Source: Micromonospora violae (GTDB lineage: Bacteria; Actinomycetota; Actinomycetes; Mycobacteriales; Micromonosporaceae). Taken from it: a stretch of DNA of 64,000 nucleotides. Shown here piece by piece: positions 17,851-26,388 of this stretch; within the stretch, counting starts at the first letter, position 1, and the number at the start of each line of letters is the position of its first letter. The notes under the pieces are model-generated. The model had not been told where the DNA came from. It ran no database searches and was given only the letters and a program-made list of their open reading frames with translations. Location: assembly GCF_004217135.1 (NCBI RefSeq), contig NZ_SHKK01000001.1:7075734-7139733 (forward strand). Reading direction: 5' to 3'. The translations under genes were made by a program, and so were the position numbers.

Positions 17851-18618
17851 ATGACGCAGGTTGTGAGTGACCGGACGCTGGAGCTGGACGATCCGACGGC
17901 ACCGCCGCCGGGGCGTGCCCGCCGGGTGGTGCTGAAGCTCTCCGGTGAGGTCTTCGGTGGTGGCGCGATCGGCGTCGACCCGGACGTCGTCCAGGCCATC
18001 GCCCGACAGATCGCCACCGTGGTGCGCCGCGGCGTGCAGGTCTCCGTGGTGGTCGGCGGGGGCAACTTCTTCCGTGGCGCGGAGCTGCAGAAGCGCGGGA
18101 TGGACCGGGCCCGCGCGGACTACATGGGCATGCTCGGCACCGTGATGAACTGCCTCGCGCTCCAGGACTTCCTGGAGAAGGAGGGCATCGAGACCCGGGT
18201 GCAGAGCGCCATCACGATGGCCCAGGTCGCCGAGCCGTACATCCCGCTGCGTGCCATCCGGCACCTGGAGAAGGGCCGCGTGGTCATCTTCGGCGCCGGC
18301 GCCGGGATGCCGTACTTCTCCACCGACACGGTGGCCGCCCAGCGGGCGCTGGAGATCCGGGCCGACGTGGTGCTGATGAGCAAGAACGGCGTGGACGGCG
18401 TCTACACCGCCGACCCCCGGATCGACCCCACCGCCAGCAAGCTCGACTCGATCACCTTCTCCGAGGTGCTGCGCCGCAACCTGCGGGTGGCCGACGCGGC
18501 GGCGTTCAGCCTCTGCATGGAGAACGGCCTGCCGATGTTGGTCTTCGGCGCGCAGGGTGACGACACCATCATCCGCGCGGTGGGTGGCGACAAGATCGGC
18601 ACCCTGATCACCGCCTGA
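17851..18618 (+). CDS. pyrH: UMP kinase
   Basis: UMP kinase makes UDP in pyrimidine biosynthesis. This amino-acid-kinase-fold protein (255 residues) has the [12 protein letters not shown] start after a 27-residue N-terminal extension, then [10 protein letters not shown] and the ATP-binding [15 protein letters not shown]. The order tsf-pyrH-frr is conserved. Confidence 0.96.
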   Translation: MTQVVSDRTLELDDPTAPPPGRARRVVLKLSGEVFGGGAIGVDPDVVQAIARQIATVVRRGVQVSVVVGGGNFFRGAELQKRGMDRARADYMGMLGTVMNCLALQDFLEKEGIETRVQSAITMAQVAEPYIPLRAIRHLEKGRVVIFGAGAGMPYFSTDTVAAQRALEIRADVVLMSKNGVDGVYTADPRIDPTASKLDSITFSEVLRRNLRVADAAAFSLCMENGLPMLVFGAQGDDTIIRAVGGDKIGTLITA

Positions 18619-18691
18619 GTCCCGCCGACGGCAGCGGTCTGACGACTTTCAGCAGAGCCCACCACGAGCACAGAAGGAGGCGAGGAGACCG

Positions 18692-19249
18692 GTGATCGAC
18701 GACACCCTCCTCGAGGCCGAGGAGAAGATGGACCGTGCGGTCGAGCACGCCAAGGAGGAGTTCGGCGCCATCCGTACCGGCCGCGCCAACGCCGCCATGT
18801 TCTCCAAGGTCATCATCGACTACTACGGCACGCCCACGCCGCTGACGCAGATGGCGTCCATCGCGGTTCCCGAGCCGCGGATGGCCGTCATCAAGCCGTA
18901 CGACAACTCGCAGATCAACGCCATGGAGAAGGCGATCCGCGACTCGGACCTCGGGGTGAACCCGAACAACGAGGGCACCCAGCTGCGCATCCTGCTCCCG
19001 CAGATGACCGAGGAGCGCCGCCGCGACATGATCAAGGTGGCGCGGCACAAGGGCGAGGAGGCCAAGGTGGCGATCCGCAACGTCCGCCGCCGTGGCAAGG
19101 AAGAGCTGGACCGGATCGTCAAGGACGGCGAGGCCGGCGAGGACGAGGGCCGCCGCGCCGAGAAGGAACTCGACGACCTGACCCAGCGGTACGTGGCCAA
19201 CATCGACGACCTCGTGAAGCACAAGGAAACCGAGCTGCTCGAGGTGTGA
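18692..19249 (+). CDS. frr: Ribosome recycling factor
   Basis: RRF splits post-termination ribosomes together with EF-G. The 185-residue length is exactly that of the family, and the conserved [28 protein letters not shown] and [14 protein letters not shown] segments are all present. A strong AGGAGGCGAGGAG sequence precedes the GTG start. The next sequence is a perfect terminator palindrome. Confidence 0.97.
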   Translation: MIDDTLLEAEEKMDRAVEHAKEEFGAIRTGRANAAMFSKVIIDYYGTPTPLTQMASIAVPEPRMAVIKPYDNSQINAMEKAIRDSDLGVNPNNEGTQLRILLPQMTEERRRDMIKVARHKGEEAKVAIRNVRRRGKEELDRIVKDGEAGEDEGRRAEKELDDLTQRYVANIDDLVKHKETELLEV

Positions 19250-19258
19250 AGCATGCTT

Positions 19259-19292
19259 CGAGGCCCGTTCCCGACGTCGGGAACGGGCCTCG
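19259..19292. terminator. Perfect palindromic terminator after frr
   Basis: Seventeen-base arms form a perfect palindrome (CGAGGCCCGTTCCCGAC and its complement), ten bases after the frr stop and ten bases before the stop of the convergent secreted protein. It can serve both strands. Confidence 0.75.
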
Positions 19293-19301
19293 TGCCGTAG
19301 G

Positions 19302-19754
19302 TCAGCAGGGAATCCAGACGGTCCTGGTGCTCTCGGCGAACTGCTCGCCGGTGTCCCAGTCCCGCAACGAGAAGCGAGCGGTGGCCCGGCCAGGGTGCAG
19401 TGCCGGAGTGATCCGGGCGAACGCCATCGAGAGTTCGACGGTGCCGCCGTCGCAGACGATCTCGCCGGCCCCGCGTCCCCCGGTGGCCCAGAGGGTCGGC
19501 AGGCCGTCCTGCACCAGCGACGCCGACATGAGGACGATTCCGGCCGGGCAGTTGTCGGCGGTGGCGGTGACCCTCGTCGCCGGGTACGTCACGCCCGGCT
19601 CCCCGACGGGCGGCTCGAACGGGAACAGTTCGCTGGCGTGGCGGTCGATGGTGATGCTGGTCTGTGTCGTGGTGGTGGTGGTGGCGGCGGCCGGTGACGG
19701 TGCTGCCAGGACCATGGCAGCCACCGTCAGCACCGCGAGACCGAGCTTGTACAT
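19302..19754 (-). CDS. Secreted protein of unknown function
   Basis: The 150-residue protein has a clear signal peptide (MYKLGLAVLTVAAMVLA, cleavage likely after PAAA near residue 24) followed by a Thr run. The mature part is about 125 residues with three Cys (NCPAG, IVCDGG, WIPC) and predicted beta strands, an Ig-like pattern. No family is recognised. The start at MYKLG was chosen because upstream codons would place charged residues before the signal. Confidence 0.65.
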   Translation of the reverse strand: MYKLGLAVLTVAAMVLAAPSPAAATTTTTTQTSITIDRHASELFPFEPPVGEPGVTYPATRVTATADNCPAGIVLMSASLVQDGLPTLWATGGRGAGEIVCDGGTVELSMAFARITPALHPGRATARFSLRDWDTGEQFAESTRTVWIPC

Positions 19755-20139
19755 GTGTGAGTGCCCTTCCCCCGTGCGGACGCGCCGGCTGGTGCCGGCG
19801 CCCCACCAGCGGACCACGGCGGGAGTGTCGGTTCAGTACCCGATCGAGCACCGGACGAGTCGGATCGACGGCTGCGGATCGCCTGCGCTCTGTCGTACCG
19901 GATGGGCGGGCGTCGCTGGCCGGCGGCCCAGCGGCGAGGGGTGACGTCCGTCGGCGTGCCTCGTCCGCCGTGCCGGTTCGGTGTGTGCAGTAGGCTCGGC
20001 AGGATTCCCGGCCACCGGGTGGTGCACACCGGGGATCGACCGACCGTCGGGGCGGTCAATTCGGAGGAACATCGCACGTGTAGGGGATGCTTGTGGTCTT
20101 GCGTCATGTGGTGGTTCTCGTGCCGCGTCGCGGTGCGTG
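19755..20139. other. Intergenic region upstream of cdsA
   Basis: This gap of 385 bases separates the divergent secreted-protein and cdsA genes. It has several short GC-rich dyads, a TAGGCT at about 19991 that could be a -10 for cdsA, and a short upstream reading frame at its right end. No longer gene is supported. Confidence 0.5.
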
Positions 20140-20140
20140 A
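20087..20140 (+). CDS. Possible 17-residue upstream ORF coupled to cdsA
   Basis: An ATG at 20087 opens a 17-codon frame (MLVVLRHVVVLVPRRGA) whose TGA at 20138-20140 overlaps the cdsA ATG as TGATG. Such overlap is typical of translational coupling. There is GGAGGA 18 bases upstream of the ATG, which is far, so translation is uncertain. Confidence 0.3.
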   Translation: MLVVLRHVVVLVPRRGA

Positions 20141-21519
20141 TGTCCCACCCCGACCCCTACGGCAGCGAGCCTCGCGGCTGGGACCGGCCGGAGCGCCCGG
20201 TGGCGCTGCCCTGGCCGGACCAGGAGATGGAGGCCGGCCAGTGGCACCGCCGTCCGGCCGCCGGCCCTGAGCTGTACGCCGACCCGCCCGTCCGGCCGCA
20301 CCCCGACCCGCACCCCGCGGACCCCTACGAGGAGCGGGGCCGCCCGGTCAGCTTCGAGGACCGCGACCGGCACGATCGGTTCGACGACCGGGACCGGCAC
20401 GTGGACGACCGCAACCAGCCCTCCCGGTACGACGACCGGGGGCGCGGCGACCGGTACCTGGACCGACCTCCCGCCGTCGGTGACGGGCCGCCGCCCTATG
20501 TCGGCCCGGACCGTGGTCGCTTCGACGGGCTGGCCGGCGTTGACGGCCCTCCCGCCCGCTTCGACGACCCCGGGTACCCGACCGAGCAGCTCGCGCCCGT
20601 TCAGGCCGAGGTGGTGCCGGACGAGGCGCCGGCGACCGGTCGACGGCCGAAGGGGCGACGGCGGGCCAGCCTCGACCGACCGCCCACCCAGCAGGTGGGC
20701 GCCGGGCGGGCCGGCCGTAACCTGCCCGCGGCGATCGGGGTCGGGCTCGGCCTCGGCGTGCTGATCGTGGTGCCGTTGGCGTTCTACCCGTTGGCGTTCC
20801 TGCCGGTGATCGCCGCCGCCGTCGGTGTCGGCAGCTGGGAGATGGCCCGTGCGGTCCGGCGCAGCGGCGCGCACCCGCCGCTGGTGCCGCTGATCGCCGG
20901 GGGCGTGTTGACCGTCGGCCTGGCCTGGTTCGCCGGGCCGGACGCGCTCAGCCTGGGGCTGCTGGTCACGGTGCTGGGCACCATGATCTGGCGGCTGGGT
21001 GACGGGCCGGCCGGCTTCCAGCGGGATATCACCGCGGCCACCCTGATCGCCGTCTACGTACCGTTCCTCGCCGGTTTCGCGGCGTTGCTGGCGGCGGCTC
21101 CCGACGACGGGCACCTGCGCATCCTGGCCACCCTGATCGGGGTGGTCCTCTCCGACACCGGTGGGTACGCGGCCGGCGTCTCCTTCGGCAAACACCCGAT
21201 GGCCCCGTCGATCAGCCCGAAGAAGTCCTGGGAGGGCTTCGCCGGCTCGGTCACCGCGGCAGCCCTGGGCGGCGCGTTGCTGTTGTGGCTGATGTTCGAC
21301 GTGGCCCCCTGGTGGGGTGCGCTGTTCGGGGTGGCCGTCTCCTGTGCGGCGGTCCTCGGCGACCTGGCCGAGTCGATGATCAAGCGGGATCTCGGCGTGA
21401 AGGACATGAGCAACCTGCTGCCCGGTCACGGCGGTCTGATGGACCGGCTGGACTCGATTCTGTTCGCGGTGCCGACGGCGTACCTGCTGTTGGCGGTCCT
21501 CGTGCCGGTGGTGGGCTGA
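20140..21519 (+). CDS. cdsA: Phosphatidate cytidylyltransferase with long disordered N-terminus
   Basis: CdsA makes CDP-diacylglycerol from phosphatidate and CTP in the membrane. The 459-residue protein has about 180 residues of Arg/Asp/Pro-rich disordered sequence (repeated RDRH and DDR units) before the membrane domain. That domain has about eight spans and the family signatures SPKKSWEGFAGS and GDLAESMIKRDLGVKD...HGGLMDRLDS. The extension is far longer than the E. coli protein and is typical of actinobacteria. ATG at 20140 overlaps the stop of a short upstream frame. Confidence 0.93.
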   Translation: MSHPDPYGSEPRGWDRPERPVALPWPDQEMEAGQWHRRPAAGPELYADPPVRPHPDPHPADPYEERGRPVSFEDRDRHDRFDDRDRHVDDRNQPSRYDDRGRGDRYLDRPPAVGDGPPPYVGPDRGRFDGLAGVDGPPARFDDPGYPTEQLAPVQAEVVPDEAPATGRRPKGRRRASLDRPPTQQVGAGRAGRNLPAAIGVGLGLGVLIVVPLAFYPLAFLPVIAAAVGVGSWEMARAVRRSGAHPPLVPLIAGGVLTVGLAWFAGPDALSLGLLVTVLGTMIWRLGDGPAGFQRDITAATLIAVYVPFLAGFAALLAAAPDDGHLRILATLIGVVLSDTGGYAAGVSFGKHPMAPSISPKKSWEGFAGSVTAAALGGALLLWLMFDVAPWWGALFGVAVSCAAVLGDLAESMIKRDLGVKDMSNLLPGHGGLMDRLDSILFAVPTAYLLLAVLVPVVG

Positions 21520-21623
21520 GGTATGAATCACGGCTACCTGGTCATCCGGCTCCGGCGGTCGCGGCCCGTTCGGCACCTCCGGAGCGGCACCTGTCGCCGA
21601 CGGCGTGACACACTGGACCAGCC

Positions 21624-22781
21624 ATGACGAGCCTTCCCCTGATCCCCGCCATCTCGGTCGCCCCCGCCGCGCGCCGGGCCGCCATGCCCCCTCAGCACCT
21701 CGCTGACCTGGACCTGGCCGGCCGCCAGGCGTTGGTCACCGGTCTGGGGGAGCCGGCCTTCCGGGCCAAGCAGGTCTCCAACCACTACTTCGGGCGGTTG
21801 GTCCGGGACCCGCAGGCGATGACCGATCTGCCCGCGGCGACCCGGGAGCGGCTGGCCGACCAGTTGCTGCCCACGTTGCTCAACCCGGTGCGCGAGCTGG
21901 CCTGCGACGACGGCGCGACCCGCAAGGCGCTCTGGCGGCTGCACGACGGTGCGCTGGTGGAGAGCGTGCTGATGGGTTACCCGGACCGGGTGACCGTCTG
22001 CATCTCCAGCCAGGCGGGCTGCGGCATGGCCTGCCCGTTCTGCGCGACCGGCCAGGCCGGGCTGACCCGCAACCTGTCGACAGCGGAGATCGTCGACCAG
22101 GCGGTGTACATGGCCGGGGTGGCGGCCTCGGGTGTGGTCGCGGGCTCCCCGCCGAGGCTGTCGCGCGTCGTCTTCATGGGCATGGGCGAGCCGCTGGCCA
22201 ACTACAACCGGGTGATCGCCGCGATCCGTCGGCTGGTCAGCCCAGCTCCGGAGGGGCTCGGCCTGTCCCAGCGGCACATCACCGTTTCCACGGTCGGCCT
22301 GGTTCCGGCCATCCGCCGACTGGCCAGCGAAGACCTCTCAGTGACCCTTGCGCTGTCCCTGCACGCGCCCGATGATGATCTGCGCGACGAACTCGTGCCG
22401 GTAAACCAGCGCTGGAAGGTAGCCGAGGTGCTGGACGCAGCGTGGGACTACGCCGCCCGGACGGGCCGTCGCGTGTCGATCGAGTACGCGATGATCAAGG
22501 ACGTGAACGACCAGCCGTGGCGAGCCGACCTGCTCGGGCGGTTGTTGGCCGGCAAATTGGCCCACGTGAACCTGATTCCGCTCAATCCGACGCCGGGCAG
22601 TCGCTGGGACGCCAGCCCGAAGCCGGTCGAGCGGGAGTTCGTCCGGCGGTTGCGCGAAGCCGGGGTGTCCACCACAGTTCGGGACACCCGAGGTCGCGAG
22701 ATCGACGGCGCGTGTGGCCAACTCGCCGCCGCCGAGGACAACGACACCAACACCGACCGCGCCGGAGAGGCACCGGCGTGA
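21624..22781 (+). CDS. rlmN: Dual-specificity RNA methyltransferase RlmN
   Basis: This radical-SAM enzyme methylates A2503 of 23S rRNA and A37 of some tRNAs. The 385-residue protein has the CX3CX2C cluster motif in [12 protein letters not shown] (C133, C137, C140). The methyl-carrying Cys is probably in the late GACGQL motif, and GMGEPL is also present. It follows cdsA, the conserved actinobacterial arrangement. Confidence 0.96.
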   Translation: MTSLPLIPAISVAPAARRAAMPPQHLADLDLAGRQALVTGLGEPAFRAKQVSNHYFGRLVRDPQAMTDLPAATRERLADQLLPTLLNPVRELACDDGATRKALWRLHDGALVESVLMGYPDRVTVCISSQAGCGMACPFCATGQAGLTRNLSTAEIVDQAVYMAGVAASGVVAGSPPRLSRVVFMGMGEPLANYNRVIAAIRRLVSPAPEGLGLSQRHITVSTVGLVPAIRRLASEDLSVTLALSLHAPDDDLRDELVPVNQRWKVAEVLDAAWDYAARTGRRVSIEYAMIKDVNDQPWRADLLGRLLAGKLAHVNLIPLNPTPGSRWDASPKPVEREFVRRLREAGVSTTVRDTRGREIDGACGQLAAAEDNDTNTDRAGEAPA

Positions 22782-22812
22782 CCGGGCGTGGCGAACGAGA
22801 CCAGGAGACATA

Positions 22813-23970
22813 GTGGCGAGTCAGGGTCAGCGTTTCCGGCGCAAGGCGCTCCGCCGGGGATACAAGGTCGACGAGGTGGATGCCTTCCTCGACCGGGTCG
22901 AGGCGACGCTCGACGGCCGACAGGTCGGCGCCCCGGTGGCCTCCCAGGAGGTTCATGACGTCGTCTTCCGGGTCCGCTTCAACGGCTACGACGAGTGGCA
23001 GGTCGACCTGCACCTGGATCGGGTCGAGCGGCAGCTGGCCGAGCTGGAGGAGCGGAACAGCGCCGGGCGCGGTGCCGACCCCCGGATGGCTGACCGGCTG
23101 GGCCCACCGGACCGGATGGGTCCGCCGATGCGTGACGACCGGGGTATGGTTCCGCAGCCGATGCCGCCCCGGCCGATGCCCGCGCAGGCCGGCCCGCCCT
23201 ACGGCCGCTACGACGAGCCGACCGGTGCCTTCGCCGGTGGGTACGACGCCCCGCGGGGCGGTGGTTACGACGCGCCACGTGGCCCGGCCGGCCCGCCGAT
23301 GGGTCCCGGTGGTCCGATGGGTCCCGGCCCGATGGGTGGGCACGGCATGCCGCAGCGCGGCCTGCCCGCCGGCCCCAGTGGGTACGGCCCGGATGATCAG
23401 CGCGGTGGGTACGGCCCCGACGACCAGCGCGGGCCCGGCGGTTATCCGCCGCCCCCGGAGGAGTCGCGTTTCGACGGCTTCGAGGCCGGGCGGCACGGTC
23501 GCGCCGACATGACCGCCGAGATCCGGATGCCGGAGCGGGACCTGCGCGACATGCGCCGTGGTCCGGCCGGCCCGCCTCCGCTGCCGCAGCAGGGCATGGG
23601 CGGTCCACCGATGGCCGGCCCGCCCGCGGTGGCCGGCCCGCCGATGGGCGGCCCCCCGATGGGTGGTCCCCCGATGGCCGGTCCGCCGATGGGTGGCCCG
23701 CCGATGGCCGGTCCGCCCGGCAGCGACCTGTACCGGGTAGACCAGATCCGCCGCAGCTTCCAGGTGCGCCGCTTCGGCAGCGGGTACGACCCCGACCAGG
23801 TGGACCGGTTCTTCGAAACGCTGCTCGGTGGCATGCAGCGCCGCAACCCGATGCCGGTCGACCCGAAGGACCTCGACACGCTCCGGTTCGGCCTGGTGCC
23901 GGGTGGCTACTTCGAGGCTGAGGTCGACGCCGCGCTCAAGGACGTACAGGACATTCTCTTCGGGCGCTGA
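22813..23970 (+). CDS. DivIVA-domain protein with Gly/Pro/Met repeat linker
   Basis: The 385-residue protein has two DivIVA-type modules. The N-terminal one (residues 1-85) includes GQRFRRKALRRGYKVDEVDAF, and the C-terminal one (from about residue 310) includes VDQIRRSFQVRRFGSGYDPDQVDRF. Between them are about 200 residues of PPMG/PPMA and GPDDQRG repeats. DivIVA homologues mark curved membranes and organise polar growth in actinobacteria. Duplicated heads linked by a flexible repeat could bridge two assemblies. GTG at 22813 follows a CAGGAGA site. Confidence 0.8.
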   Translation: MASQGQRFRRKALRRGYKVDEVDAFLDRVEATLDGRQVGAPVASQEVHDVVFRVRFNGYDEWQVDLHLDRVERQLAELEERNSAGRGADPRMADRLGPPDRMGPPMRDDRGMVPQPMPPRPMPAQAGPPYGRYDEPTGAFAGGYDAPRGGGYDAPRGPAGPPMGPGGPMGPGPMGGHGMPQRGLPAGPSGYGPDDQRGGYGPDDQRGPGGYPPPPEESRFDGFEAGRHGRADMTAEIRMPERDLRDMRRGPAGPPPLPQQGMGGPPMAGPPAVAGPPMGGPPMGGPPMAGPPMGGPPMAGPPGSDLYRVDQIRRSFQVRRFGSGYDPDQVDRFFETLLGGMQRRNPMPVDPKDLDTLRFGLVPGGYFEAEVDAALKDVQDILFGR

Positions 23971-23989
23971 CCCCGACGCGTACGGACGT

Positions 23990-24018
23990 GGGCCCGTCCC
24001 CCGGGTGGGGGCGGGCCC
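23990..24018. terminator. Hairpin between DivIVA-like and DUF2631-like genes
   Basis: GGGCCCGTCCCCC pairs with the GGGGCGGGCCC arm ending at 24018. The genes converge here, so the hairpin may stop both. Confidence 0.6.
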
Positions 24019-24056
24019 TCGGCGTACGTCGGCCGGTCGTCCGGCGGTGGGTCAGG

Positions 24057-24278
24057 TCAGGAGCGCAGACCGTTGCGCCGTAGCACGATGTCGCCGATCA
24101 CGATGATCAGCAGCAGCGCGGCCAGGCCGATCAGCCAGATGTCCTCGACCCTGCCCTCGTGGTTGCCGCAGATCATCGCCAGCAGCGCCAGTGCGGACAG
24201 CACGGCGCCGATCTGCCCGGCCTTGCGGTGCCCGGGCTTGTGCTGGTCTGGCGACGTTACCGGCTCGCTTCCTGCCAC
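24057..24278 (-). CDS. Small two-span membrane protein (DUF2631-like)
   Basis: The 73-residue protein has two predicted membrane spans (residues about 23-38 and 48-66) and a basic RRNGLRS end. In actinobacteria a small DUF2631 membrane protein often lies between rlmN and dxr, and this gene is in that position. Assignment rests on position and size as much as sequence. Confidence 0.6.
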   Translation of the reverse strand: MAGSEPVTSPDQHKPGHRKAGQIGAVLSALALLAMICGNHEGRVEDIWLIGLAALLLIIVIGDIVLRRNGLRS

Positions 24279-24474
24279 TGTCGGTCCTTCCCTCGCGATC
24301 GGATCTTTGGTTAGTCTGGCACGCCTCGTACCCGGAGCGGTGGGGTGGGGGTTTCCTGGCCATCAGCCCCGCCCACCTGGCTGAACGGCACTACCGGCGT
24401 CGCGGGGCGGCGGTCAGACCCGCTCCGGTAGCGTTTGGCGTACACCTGATTGTCTGTTTGAGGGGGACTGTGCG

Positions 24475-26055
24475 GTGCGAGTGACCGGAACCGGGCACGC
24501 CAGCATGCGGATCGACACGGCCGCGGGCAGCATCCTGTGCGACCCGTGGGTCAACCCGGCCTACTTCGCGTCGTGGTTCCCGTTCCCGGACAATTCCCTG
24601 CTGGATTGGGAGACCCTGGGCCAGGTCGACTACCTGTACGTCTCCCACCTGCACCGGGACCACTTCGACGCGAAACACCTGCGCGAGTTCGTCTCGAAGG
24701 ACGCCACGGTCCTGCTCCCCGAGTTCCCCACCTCGGAGATGGAGGACGAGTTCCGGGCGCTCGGCTTCACCAAGTTCCTGAAGGCGCCCAACGAGCAGGT
24801 GGTGGAGCTACCCGGCGGCTTGAAGATCATGATTCAGGCGTTGACCAGCCCGACGGACGGGCCGATCGGCGACTCCTCGCTCTGGGTCGAGTACGAGGGT
24901 GTCCGGCTGCTCAACCAGAACGACGCCCGCCCCACCGACCTGAGCGTCTTCGCTGAGCTGGGGCACGTGCACGCGCACCTGCTCCAGTTCTCCGGTGCGA
25001 TCTGGTACCCGATGGTCTACGAGCTGCCGCAGGCGGCGAAGACCGCCTTCGGCAAGCAGAAGCGGGACCGGCAGTTCGACCGGACCTGGCGGTACATCGA
25101 CGACCTGAAGGCGTCGCACGTCTTCCCGATCGCCGGTCCGCCGTGCTTCCTCGACGACGCCCTGTGGCAGTTCAACGACATCCACGGCGACGAGGGCAAC
25201 ATCTTCCCCGACCAGTCGGTCTTCCTGTCGGAGTACGCCAAGGTCGGCGGCACCAACGGGATCGTGCTGCTGCCGGGCAGCGTCGCCGAGGTCACCACCG
25301 AGGGTGCGAGCACCACCCACCCGGTTGCGGTGGAGGAGTTCTTCGCGAACAAGGTCGCTCACCTGGAGGAGATGCGGGAGCGTAAGCGCCCCATCATCGA
25401 GGCGGAGAAGGCGTCCTGGCGGCACCCCGAGGTGGACGTGCTCGCCGAGATGAAGCGTCGGATCGAGCCGCTGCTCGACGAGTCGATCTACCTGGCCAAG
25501 GGGGTCGGCGGCCCGGTCCGTTTCGACCTGGTGGGGTACGACGGCGAGAGCGTCGAGTCGATCGTGGTGGACTTCCCCGGCCAGGAGGTGCGGCCGTACG
25601 CGGACGAGAAGGTGCGCTACCGGTTCCGGACCGAGCGGTCGCTGATCGAGCACCTGCTCTTCATCGGCGAGGTGGACTGGGTCAACTCGCTCTTCCTGTC
25701 CTGCCGGTTCTCGGCGGCCCGGATCGGCCAGTACAACGAGTTCGTCTACGCGTTCTTCAAGTGCCTCTCCGAGGAGCGGCTCCAGTACGCCGAGGGCTGG
25801 TACGACGAGCACGAGCGCAGCACCGACGCCGAGGACATCACGTTGGGCGACTGGGTGGTGCAGCGGCGGTGCCCGCACCTGAAGGCGGACCTGACCCGCT
25901 TCGGCATCGTCGAGGGTGACCAGCTCACCTGCCAGCTGCACGGCTGGCGTTTCGACCTGCCCAGCGGCCGCTGCCTGACCAGCGTCGGCCACAAGGTCCG
26001 AGCCCACCGAGTAGACGCCGAAACCCCCGCCCCCGCCGGCGAAACCCTCACCTAA
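24475..26055 (+). CDS. Metallo-beta-lactamase-fold hydrolase fused to a Rieske domain
   Basis: The 526-residue protein starts with an MBL-fold domain. The metal motif HxHxDH is in SHLHRDHFD (H58, H60, D62, H63). A long middle part follows, and the last 70 residues form a Rieske [2Fe-2S] domain with C466-P-H468 and C486-x2-H489. This pairing recalls CMP-N-acetylneuraminate hydroxylase, but there the Rieske domain is N-terminal. The substrate is unknown. The gene has its own upstream region and ends at a C-rich tract and palindrome. Confidence 0.85.
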   Translation: MRVTGTGHASMRIDTAAGSILCDPWVNPAYFASWFPFPDNSLLDWETLGQVDYLYVSHLHRDHFDAKHLREFVSKDATVLLPEFPTSEMEDEFRALGFTKFLKAPNEQVVELPGGLKIMIQALTSPTDGPIGDSSLWVEYEGVRLLNQNDARPTDLSVFAELGHVHAHLLQFSGAIWYPMVYELPQAAKTAFGKQKRDRQFDRTWRYIDDLKASHVFPIAGPPCFLDDALWQFNDIHGDEGNIFPDQSVFLSEYAKVGGTNGIVLLPGSVAEVTTEGASTTHPVAVEEFFANKVAHLEEMRERKRPIIEAEKASWRHPEVDVLAEMKRRIEPLLDESIYLAKGVGGPVRFDLVGYDGESVESIVVDFPGQEVRPYADEKVRYRFRTERSLIEHLLFIGEVDWVNSLFLSCRFSAARIGQYNEFVYAFFKCLSEERLQYAEGWYDEHERSTDAEDITLGDWVVQRRCPHLKADLTRFGIVEGDQLTCQLHGWRFDLPSGRCLTSVGHKVRAHRVDAETPAPAGETLT

Positions 26056-26069
26056 CCGCCCCCCGCCCC

Positions 26070-26195
26070 CCGCCCGCCCGCCCCTGCCCCACCCCACCCT
26101 GCCCCACCCCACCCCGCCCTGCCCTGCCCCACCCTGCCCCACCCCACCCCGCCCTGCCCCACCCTGCCCCACCCCACCCTGCCCCACCCCACCCC
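26070..26195. repeat. C-rich low-complexity tract
   Basis: About 125 bases of CCCCACCC and CCCTGCC units lie just left of a palindrome. The minus strand is correspondingly G-rich. The tract is non-coding on both strands. Confidence 0.85.
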
Positions 26196-26270
26196 GTCGA
26201 TCATGGAGTTGTGGTGGGGGACAAATACCGCGTTCGCTCCCACAACGGGCGCCACAACTCCATGATCGAC
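26196..26270. repeat. TGATC-type palindrome R1 (short family)
   Basis: Nineteen-base perfect arms (GTCGATCATGGAGTTGTGG at 26196-26214 and its complement at 26252-26270) surround a 37-base centre. It lies between two convergent genes and shares GATCATGGAGTT with palindrome R3. Confidence 0.85.
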
Positions 26271-26282
26271 CGGGGTGAGGGC

Positions 26283-26388
26283 GGGCCGGGCTGACGCGGG
26301 GCGCGGCGCGGCGCGGGGCGGCGCGGCGCGGCGCGGGGCGGCGCGGCGCGGCGCGGGGCGGGGCGGGGTGGGGTGGGGTGGGGTGGGG
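26283..26388. repeat. GCGCGG microsatellite and GGGG tract
   Basis: GCGCGGCGCGGGG-type repeats run to about 26354, followed by seven GGGG runs with single-base spacers (26355-26388). The array abuts the stop codon of the minus-strand oxidoreductase. The seven runs fit a G-quadruplex pattern on the plus strand. Confidence 0.8.
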
